DNA of 11,754 nucleotides from CANLBN01 sp047638515 (GTDB taxonomy: Bacteria; Pseudomonadota; Gammaproteobacteria; Pseudomonadales; Cellvibrionaceae). The notes beneath the pieces were generated by a model that saw only the letters and a list, made by a program, of their open reading frames with translations, made no database searches and was not told where the DNA came from. The DNA lies in assembly GCA_047638515.1 (NCBI GenBank), contig JBLIME010000072.1, positions 1-11,754 of the forward strand. The letters are read 5' to 3'. Shown one piece after another: positions 6,853-11,754 of the stretch; within the stretch, counting starts at the first letter, position 1, and each line of letters starts with the position of its first letter. Position numbers and translations under genes: made by a program.

Positions 6853-7110
6853 TTAGGACACTTGAACCATGCACAGCTAACAACGGCGTAAATTCAAGGG
6901 GCGCTATTATACCTTAGCAATCCTCAGCTCGAAACCCAAATTTGCAGCTATTATTCAGCCGCTGTGTCTTGATCCGCGCCTATGTTGGCCTTTAGCAAAC
7001 TATGAGCACTGGGACACAAGTTTACAACTAGTGCCTAGGTCGTAAAATTTAATCCCTGTTTGTGTAGGTCTTTAGCAGGTGAGCCACACTTGAACTTGCA
7101 ACTAACACTC
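6853..7110. repeat. diverged direct repeats, about four copies
   Basis: Four places share the pattern (C)TTTAGCA... then ACACAAGTTTGCAACTA-like. They start near 6853 (TTTAGGACACTTGAAC), 6914 (TTAGCAATCCTCAGC), 6992 (TTAGCAAACTATGAGC) and 7072 (TTAGCAGGTGAGCC). The last three are 78-80 bp apart; the first is about 61 bp earlier. The copies are imperfect and were aligned by eye with short gaps, so the boundaries are approximate. Confidence 0.4.
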
Positions 7111-7281
7111 AGCTCGGGACCCGTTCATCACCAATGACCGTCCGCTTTTAAACTTGTCTTTATTTCACCAGTATAGATATGCTGGCCAAACATAAAAAAG
7201 ACCTTATGCTGCTTGGTCAACAAACTACTTCTGACCACTATCTAAAAAGGCTACTAAACACCTAAGATAATCGTTTTTTGC

Positions 7282-7310
7282 TTGAAGGATAGTTTTGTAT
7301 ACTATATATA
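7282..7310 (+). promoter_or_regulatory. candidate promoter of the HU-like gene
   Basis: TTGAAG (7282-7287) and TATATA (7305-7310) are separated by 17 nt in a very AT-rich stretch (TATACTATATATATAG). Several overlapping -10 options exist. Transcription from about 7317 would give a ~120-nt leader that includes the 11-bp repeats. Confidence 0.45.
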
Positions 7311-7380
7311 TAGCACTGCTGATGATTGATACTTAATTCAAGGTAATCTATTAACGACTTTTTAATATGGTATTAGTTAT

Positions 7381-7424
7381 AAATCAGCCATAAATCAACT
7401 ACAAATCAACTATAAATCAACCAC
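7381..7424 (+). repeat. four tandem 11-bp repeats before the HU-like gene
   Basis: The units are AAATCAGCCAT, AAATCAACTAC, AAATCAACTAT and AAATCAACCAC, contiguous and ending exactly at the AAAAGGG ribosome-binding site (7425-7431). The consensus is AAATCARCYAY. The 11-bp period is close to one DNA helical turn. Confidence 0.85.
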
Positions 7425-7438
7425 AAAAGGGTATTCCT

Positions 7439-7828
7439 ATGGCCGTAGCTAAAAAGACAACGCCTGCTAAAAAAGCGCCTGCAAAGAAAGCAGTTGCAGC
7501 ACCTAAAAAAATCAAGGCGATCTCTGAGCGTTACACCAAAACTCAAATAATCACACAAATAGCCGAAAATGCCGAGCTTAGCCGCAAGCAAGTTCAATCT
7601 GTTATTGATGAGTTGAGCGGTCTCATTGAAGGCCATATTAAAAAGCGTGCCTGCGGTGAATTTGTGTTGCCAGGCCTGATGAAAATAGTAACGGTTAAAA
7701 AACCTGCTAAAAAAGCGCGCAAGGGTATTAATCCTTTTACTGGCGAAGAAACTGTTTTCAAAGCTAAACCTGCTAGCAACGCGGTTAAAATACGTCCATT
7801 GAAAAAGTTAAAAGAGATGGCTGAATAA
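7439..7828 (+). CDS. HU-family histone-like DNA-binding protein with Lys-rich N-terminal tail
   Basis: This 129-residue protein should bind DNA and shape the nucleoid. Residues 1 to about 27 form a Lys/Ala/Pro tail with AKK/PAKK repeats (KKTTPAKKAPAKKA), resembling histone H1-like tails. The HU/IHF fold follows: helices in TKTQIITQIAENAELSRKQV (33-52) and DELSGLIEGHIKK (57-69), then GEFVLPGLMKIVTVKKPAKK (73-92), and the DNA-binding arm KGINPFTGEETVFKAK (95-110), whose NPxTG matches the HU signature with Pro99 as the likely intercalating residue. Plain HU is about 90 residues; the excess is mainly the tail. AAAAGGG lies 7 nt before the ATG, preceded by the tandem repeats, and a strong terminator follows. 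It is probably a single-gene transcript. DNA binding is inferred from the family. Confidence 0.93.
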   Translation: MAVAKKTTPAKKAPAKKAVAAPKKIKAISERYTKTQIITQIAENAELSRKQVQSVIDELSGLIEGHIKKRACGEFVLPGLMKIVTVKKPAKKARKGINPFTGEETVFKAKPASNAVKIRPLKKLKEMAE

Positions 7829-7850
7829 GCTTAGCGCCTCTTCAATAAAT

Positions 7851-7895
7851 AGCGAAGCACTTCTTACATAGGCTGTTGAGAGCTTCGCTTTTTTT
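7851..7895 (+). terminator. intrinsic terminator of the HU-like gene
   Basis: AGCGAAGC (7851-7858) pairs with GCTTCGCT (7882-7889), followed directly by a run of seven T ending at 7895. It lies 23 nt after the stop codon. The loop is long (23 nt) but may pair further internally. Confidence 0.85.
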
Positions 7896-7993
7896 GCCCC
7901 TTGATTTTCAAGAACACCACGATCAATAATTTTATTCACCGCCTATTTAACTATGGCGCGACTTCGAATGGCCGCAGTAATAACTACTTAGCG

Positions 7994-8431
7994 CTAACAC
8001 TCGAAAGTAATGACGCTTTCTACCAGCAAGCCTCTTAATGCCTGTAGAGTTTGGCTCAATAGCGCATCTCCATATTGTCTAGCCGCTGCCACACCCCACA
8101 CAGGTGCGGGCCATGCGACATCTGTCTCAAACCTTGCAATATGATGAATATGTAGCTGTGGCACCATGTTTCCAAGAGCTGCAACATTAAACGTTAAGGG
8201 TTTAAATAACTGCTCCATACACTCAGCTAGACAACAAGACTCCGCTAATAAAGCTTGACGATCATTGTCACTGAGGTGGTGAATTTCTCGAACACCCATA
8301 CGTTTAGGTACTAAAATAGTCCAAGGGTAGTTAGCATCGTTACACAGTAGCAAAACACACAGTGGAAAACTTCCGACTACAAAAGTATCGGCTTGTAGTT
8401 GAGCATGCAGCTCAAACGTTGGGTTGGTCAT
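7994..8431 (-). CDS. HIT-family protein (nucleotide hydrolase-like)
   Basis: This 145-residue protein has the histidine-triad fold. FELHAQLQADTFVVGSFPLC (6-25), the segment YPWTILVPKRMGVREIHHLS (35-54), and the catalytic region GNMVPQLHIHHIARF (87-101) are typical of the proteobacterial HIT branch in which the first motif His is Gln: Q92-L-H94-I-H96-H97-I. His94 and His96 align with the catalytic and supporting His of the family. The PAPVWG segment after DVAWP also fits this subfamily. HIT proteins hydrolyse nucleotide phosphoesters or phosphoramidates; the substrate here is unknown. ATG 8431 has no good ribosome-binding site (a GGCTTTTGT run precedes it). It is divergent from proS with a 232-bp spacer, and its 3' end faces the HU-like gene. 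Confidence 0.93.
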   Translation of the reverse strand: MTNPTFELHAQLQADTFVVGSFPLCVLLLCNDANYPWTILVPKRMGVREIHHLSDNDRQALLAESCCLAECMEQLFKPLTFNVAALGNMVPQLHIHHIARFETDVAWPAPVWGVAAARQYGDALLSQTLQALRGLLVESVITFEC

Positions 8432-8649
8432 GAGTACAAAAGCCTGAATCAGTTAAAAATAGCGATCGAAAACTGTTTTGAAATACAGCTAAATGCGGTC
8501 AACTTTATCATCTAAATAAGTCTGCAACTACAAACAATCATTTAGAATATTGGCCTTATTAACGTTTAATACATTCTTTAGTGGTATTTTTAAGTTAATT
8601 TGATGAAAATACGTAAAATTTTATTGTCAATACACTCATTTTTTCTCTT

Positions 8650-8653
8650 AGGA
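8650..8653 (+). promoter_or_regulatory. ribosome-binding site of proS
   Basis: AGGA at 8650-8653, followed by ACAACACTCA and the ATG at 8664, supports this start. The preceding leader is AT-rich. I could not fix a promoter with confidence. Confidence 0.65.
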
Positions 8654-8663
8654 ACAACACTCA

Positions 8664-10394
8664 ATGCGCGCTAGTCGTTTTTTAATCGCCACTCTTAAAG
8701 AAACTCCCGCTGATGCAGAAGTTATTAGCCATCAGTTAATGCTGCGCGCGGGCCTAATCCGCAAATTAGCATCAGGCTTGTATACATGGTTGCCACTCGG
8801 TTTACGAGTGTTGCGTAAGGTTGAAAATATTGTTCGCGAAGAAATGAACAACATAGACGCACAAGAAATGTTGATGCCGGTTGTACAGCCGTCTGAACTT
8901 TGGCAAGAGTCTGGACGCTGGCAAGAATACGGACCTGAATTATTACGTATTGCGGACCGCCAAGGCCGGGAGTTTTGCCTAGGCCCCACACACGAAGAAG
9001 TTATTACAGAGATGGTGCGCAACGAGATTAGTAGTTACAAGCAACTGCCTGCTAACTTTTATCAAATTCAAACGAAGTTTCGCGATGAAATTCGTCCTCG
9101 CTTTGGGGTGATGCGCTCGCGTGAGTTTATTATGAAAGACGCCTACTCGTTTCACGTCAATCAAGAGTCACTGCAGGCAACCTATGATGACACTCACAAA
9201 GCCTACTGCACTATCTTTGATCGCATCGGATTTGATTATCGTCCCGTACTTGCCGATAACGGCTCAATAGGCGGCTCGGCATCGCACGAGTTTCACGTAC
9301 TAGCCGATAGCGGTGAAGATGATATCGCCTTTAGTACTGAGAGTTCATATGCAGCCAATGTCGAAATGGCTGAAGCATTAACGCAAAACTCACGCCCGGC
9401 CGCTACAGAAGTGTTATCCCAAGTGGCTACGCCGGGGCAGCACACTATCGATGCAGTCTCTGAATTTTTAAATAGGCCCGCGGCCCAATCTGTTAAAACC
9501 TTAATTGTATTGGGAGAAGAAGACGAGAATGGCAAGCAACCACTAGTGGCATTAATTCTTCGTGGCGACCATAGCTTAAACGAACTCAAAGCTGCCAAAC
9601 TGACCGCTATTGCGAGCCCTTTAACTTTTGCACCCGAGGCACGTATTGAAAGCGAAATAGGCTGCAAAGTTGGCTCTCTAGGACCAAAGGGCTTAACTAT
9701 AAAGGTTATCATTGATCGAGCAGCAGCTGTGCTGAGTGACTTTGTCTGTGGTGCCAATAAAGAGGATGTGCATTATGTCGGCATCAATTGGGAGCGAGAC
9801 ATCGACGCCAGTATCAGCGTCGCTGAAAATATTATCGATATCCGTAATATCGAGGTTGGCGATCCTAGCCCCTGCGGACAGGGCACGATAGAAATTAAAC
9901 GCGGTATTGAAGTCGGACACATTTTTCAACTTGGCACTAAATACAGTGAAGCTCTCAATGCCGCAGTACTCGATGAAAATGGCAAGAAAAAGCCAATGTC
10001 TATGGGTTGTTATGGTATCGGTATCACCCGCATTGTGGCCGCAACTATTGAACAAAACCACGATGCCAATGGCATTATTTGGCCGGCATCTATCGCACCG
10101 TTTGATATCGCATTAGTACCTATTAATTTACACAAGTCTGAGGCTGTTCGTGAAAAGTGCGACGTCCTCTATCGGGAGCTAACAGCAAAAGGTTTTGATG
10201 TTCTCTATATGGATACCCTCAAAGCGCGCTTAGGTGTGATGCTTGCCAATACCGATTTAATGGGTATTCCACATCGGATTGTTGTCGGTGACCGCGGTCT
10301 GGAAAAAGACTGTATCGAATACAAGGGCCGGCGCGATGAAAATAGCCAAGATATTGAAGTCGATGCCTTGATGGATTTTTTAACCGCACTTTAA
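8664..10394 (+). CDS. proS: prolyl-tRNA synthetase, type 1 with inserted editing domain
   Basis: This 576-residue class II synthetase charges tRNA-Pro and edits mischarged Ala-tRNA-Pro; the length is close to the E. coli enzyme (572). It opens MRASRFLIATLKETPADAEV. The motif 1 region includes EMLMPVVQPSELWQESGRW (68-86), motif 2 is FRDEIRPRFGVMRSREFIMK (139-158), and motif 3 is GCYGIGITRIVAA (448-460), preceded by VGHIFQLGTKYS. The editing (INS, YbaK-like) domain spans about 225-405; Lys278 in SVKTLIV matches the family's editing Lys, and GSLGPKGL (337-344) matches its GxxxP region. The C-terminal anticodon-binding domain runs to DALMDFLTAL. The frame is intact. The stop codon lies inside a perfect hairpin. 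The lytic transglycosylase gene follows on the same strand about 208 bp later. Confidence 0.98.
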   Translation: MRASRFLIATLKETPADAEVISHQLMLRAGLIRKLASGLYTWLPLGLRVLRKVENIVREEMNNIDAQEMLMPVVQPSELWQESGRWQEYGPELLRIADRQGREFCLGPTHEEVITEMVRNEISSYKQLPANFYQIQTKFRDEIRPRFGVMRSREFIMKDAYSFHVNQESLQATYDDTHKAYCTIFDRIGFDYRPVLADNGSIGGSASHEFHVLADSGEDDIAFSTESSYAANVEMAEALTQNSRPAATEVLSQVATPGQHTIDAVSEFLNRPAAQSVKTLIVLGEEDENGKQPLVALILRGDHSLNELKAAKLTAIASPLTFAPEARIESEIGCKVGSLGPKGLTIKVIIDRAAAVLSDFVCGANKEDVHYVGINWERDIDASISVAENIIDIRNIEVGDPSPCGQGTIEIKRGIEVGHIFQLGTKYSEALNAAVLDENGKKKPMSMGCYGIGITRIVAATIEQNHDANGIIWPASIAPFDIALVPINLHKSEAVREKCDVLYRELTAKGFDVLYMDTLKARLGVMLANTDLMGIPHRIVVGDRGLEKDCIEYKGRRDENSQDIEVDALMDFLTAL

Positions 10395-10410
10395 AAGAGC
10401 GGTTAAAAAA
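10376..10410 (+). terminator. perfect 12-bp hairpin across the proS stop, possible terminator
   Basis: TTTTTTAACCGC (10376-10387) and GCGGTTAAAAAA (10399-10410) are exact reverse complements with an 11-nt loop (ACTTTAAAAGA) that can pair further. The TAA stop (10392-10394) is in the loop. The T/A tails are symmetric, so no free T-run follows on the plus strand, and a classical intrinsic terminator is uncertain. Confidence 0.5.
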
Positions 10411-10602
10411 TCGTTGCTATAGGCCTTTGGCCATATAAATGCTGAGCTAAAACTGCCCGCTTATGTAAGCGTGAAGTCAGATCAAACACGATACTGTTAT
10501 CACTTATCAGTTACCAACTGCGCTGAGATAGCAATTGCGCTTAACGGGCGGTCGTGCAAGAACAACTGGCGGGTGAAAATTGACAGTGCCGAAGGTATGA
10601 GT

Positions 10603-11241
10603 ATGCAAAACCACCTTAATTTATTGACCTGCCGACCACGCTCACTGCAGCAGTTAGCTGCACAGCTAGTGCTATCTACTGTCATTTTTGTGTCCTTGAC
10701 CCTTGCGCGGCCTGTATCTGCTAACTCACCTGATCTCAACCAACGACAGCCCATTAACGACGAGTTGAAAACTGAACTCAAGCAGGCCATTTTAGCTGCC
10801 GATAGTTTTGAGGATCGCTTTGATGCCGAGGTATGGCTAACGGCAATGGCTCATAAATTAAAACGTTATGTCAAGAACCCTAAAGAACGCCTCACTATTT
10901 TACGCAAGGTTCACAAAGAGGCCAAGCGCGCAGGTCTTGAGCCCGAGCTGGTATTGGCAGTGATTCAAATAGAAAGCGCCTTTGATCCCTATGCGATCTC
11001 AGTCGTTGGCGCACAAGGTATGATGCAGGTGATGCCTTTTTGGAAAAAAGAAATCGGACGCGTTGATGACAACTTAATTAATATAGACACCAATCTGCGT
11101 TACGGCACCACAATCCTTAAACACTATATCGATCGTGAAAAAGGCAACATTGCCACTGGCTTAGCTCGCTATAATGGTAGCTATGGCAGCTATAAATATT
11201 CGCGTAAAGTCATGAATGCTTGGTTTGATCGCTGGCGCTAA
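10603..11241 (+). CDS. secreted lytic transglycosylase (SLT domain)
   Basis: The product is predicted to cleave peptidoglycan between MurNAc and GlcNAc in the periplasm, 212 residues from ATG 10603. I chose this start because GAAGG (10591-10595) is spaced 7 nt before it; an upstream GTG at 10471 and an ATG at 10597 have no such site. The N-terminus is a signal peptide: basic CRPRS, then hydrophobic LVLSTVIFVSLTLA, with a cut likely after VSA. The SLT domain starts near residue 110: VLAVIQIESAFDPYAISVVG (117-136) with catalytic Glu124, AQGMMQVMPFW (137-147), and ARYNGSYG (188-195). The family's GxMQVMP and AYNxG-type motifs are thus intact. No lipobox Cys is visible. It lies downstream of proS on the same strand; 208 bp and a hairpin separate them. 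Confidence 0.88.
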   Translation: MQNHLNLLTCRPRSLQQLAAQLVLSTVIFVSLTLARPVSANSPDLNQRQPINDELKTELKQAILAADSFEDRFDAEVWLTAMAHKLKRYVKNPKERLTILRKVHKEAKRAGLEPELVLAVIQIESAFDPYAISVVGAQGMMQVMPFWKKEIGRVDDNLINIDTNLRYGTTILKHYIDREKGNIATGLARYNGSYGSYKYSRKVMNAWFDRWR

Positions 11242-11260
11242 TCACTAGCCACGCTCACCA

Positions 11261-11281
11261 GCAAAGTTATAAAAATTTTGC
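11261..11281. repeat. weak hairpin between convergent genes
   Basis: GCAAAGTT (11261-11268) can pair with AATTTTGC (11274-11281), including one G-T pair, around a 5-nt loop. It sits in the 66-bp gap between the convergent transglycosylase and avtA genes. It is AT-rich and without a clean T-run, so a shared terminator is only possible. Confidence 0.3.
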
Positions 11282-11307
11282 ACTCTTGATAGCGTAGTAT
11301 TTATTGA

Positions 11308-11754
11308 TCAGTAAAGCGTTTTAACCTCTTCAATTAAAACATCAATCCCCTGCTTTATTTTATCCATTGGTTGACAGAAATTAACCCGTAAACACTCGTG
11401 CTGATGCCGCCAATTAGCGTCCTCTAAGGGTTGAAAAAAATGATGTCCCGACAACACCAACAAGCCCTTAGCTTTTAGTCGTTGGTACAATTCTTGGCTA
11501 GTGATTGGTAAATTTTGAAACCACAACCATAGAAAAAAAGCGCCCTCTGGCTTGTGTATTTTAAGCGGAACTGACCTTGTGCTTAAGGGGTAAGCACCGG
11601 AGGGATCTAGAGCTGACAGTTCTACTTGGGAATGATTTAATCCTGCCGTTGCTAATTGCTCTAGCAAATAGACCAGTGTTTCCCGCAATTGAGATTCGTA
11701 AAATGGCTTGATGGTATCCTCTATCAGTGGCAGCAGGTCACCCGATTGAATTAA
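11308..11754 (-). CDS. avtA: valine-pyruvate aminotransferase (C-terminal part, cut by window edge)
   Basis: The frame is open to the window end and yields the last 148 residues of AvtA. The segments DLLPLIEDTIKPFYESQ (near the window edge), IHKPEGAFFLWLWF, LPITSQELYQRLKAKGLLVL, SGHHFFQPL and HECLRVNFCQPMDKIKQGI closely follow the E. coli AvtA C-terminus as I remember it. AvtA is a PLP-dependent aminotransferase that makes valine or alanine by exchange between 2-ketoisovalerate and pyruvate. The Arg in CLRVNF is the likely substrate-carboxylate Arg of the fold type I family; the PLP lysine lies outside the window. No start codon is in the window. It converges with the transglycosylase gene, 66 bp between stops. 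Confidence 0.9.
   Translation of the reverse strand, partial: LIQSGDLLPLIEDTIKPFYESQLRETLVYLLEQLATAGLNHSQVELSALDPSGAYPLSTRSVPLKIHKPEGAFFLWLWFQNLPITSQELYQRLKAKGLLVLSGHHFFQPLEDANWRHQHECLRVNFCQPMDKIKQGIDVLIEEVKTLY

Larger units (their letters stand above)
6702..7438. other. 737-bp spacer upstream of the HU-like gene
   Basis: This is the divergent spacer between the fmdB-like gene and the HU-like gene, and no coding frame is credible. It contains diverged direct repeats (about 6853-7110), a short CGGCT/AGCCG inverted repeat (6781-6798), an AT-rich candidate promoter near 7282-7310 and four tandem 11-bp repeats (7381-7424). Confidence 0.6.

Noticed and set aside
7381..7424. CRISPR-like array
   Set aside because: The 11-bp units are contiguous with no spacers, and no cas genes are present.
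7900..7912. Palindrome CTTGATTTTCAAG as a terminator for the HIT gene
   Set aside because: The stem is only 5 bp, AT-rich, and has no T-run directly after it on the minus strand.
8559..8587. proS promoter TTAACG - 17 nt - TGGTAT
   Set aside because: The spacing is right but the -10 matches only three consensus bases in a generally AT-rich stretch.
9293..9757. 154-residue minus-strand frame inside proS
   Set aside because: Antisense to the proS editing domain, which is intact on the plus strand.
10471..10602. Upstream GTG start for the lytic transglycosylase
   Set aside because: It would add 44 polar residues before the signal peptide and has no ribosome-binding site; ATG 10603 has GAAGG at 7 nt.
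11308..11688. A complete 126-residue protein starting at a TTG at 11688
   Set aside because: The frame stays open to the window edge and the 22 upstream residues continue the AvtA similarity, so the gene is cut rather than small.

Overview
The window carries a chromosomal segment that looks gammaproteobacterial, probably from the Pseudomonas/Cellvibrio/Spongiibacter side of the class (inference). The AspRS, the type-1 ProRS with an inserted editing domain, the FmdB-like protein just upstream of aspS, and AvtA all resemble that group. I see no phage, transposase, CRISPR, tRNA or rRNA genes. Gene content is mostly housekeeping, but intergenic spacers are long (about 0.4, 1.0 and 0.7 kb) and hold inverted or direct repeats.

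Layout. (1) 1-1049, minus strand: the N-terminal part of a cytoplasmic gamma-glutamyltransferase-family protein, cut by the window edge. Upstream of it is a 63-residue protein with a faintly antitoxin-like N-terminus and a C-terminal membrane segment, with a possible promoter and a perfect 10-bp inverted repeat in its leader. (2) 1453-3528: a divergent pair, a TAXI-family solute-binding protein with two membrane anchors (minus) and a periplasmic Cys-type glutathione peroxidase (plus). They share a 93-bp spacer with a 16-bp partial palindrome. (3) 3529-4512: about 1 kb with no convincing gene, only a doubtful small membrane ORF and several inverted repeats. (4) 4513-6701, minus: fmdB-like zinc-ribbon gene then aspS. 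The AspRS has His at the position associated with non-discriminating enzymes that also charge tRNA-Asn. (5) 6702-7895: a 737-bp spacer with diverged ~60-80-bp direct repeats, then a candidate promoter and four tandem 11-bp repeats leading into a histone-like HU-family gene with a Lys/Ala/Pro-rich tail, closed by a strong terminator. (6) 7994-8431, minus: a HIT-family protein, divergent from proS. (7) 8664-11241, plus: proS, whose stop codon lies inside a perfect hairpin, then a small secreted lytic transglycosylase. (8) 11308-11754, minus: the C-terminal part of AvtA, converging on the transglycosylase.

How the genes work together. The translation genes aspS and proS are the anchors; the fmdB-like gene probably travels with aspS. 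If the AspRS is non-discriminating, the cell should also carry GatCAB to convert Asp-tRNA-Asn. The rest are largely independent units: glutathione or gamma-glutamyl metabolism (GGT-like and GPx, not adjacent), nucleoid structure (HU-like), cell-wall turnover and amino-acid metabolism. I found no clear multi-gene undescribed system. The least explained items are the two repeat arrangements before the HU-like gene, the 63-residue membrane-anchored protein with its leader palindrome, and the repeat-bearing 1-kb spacer.
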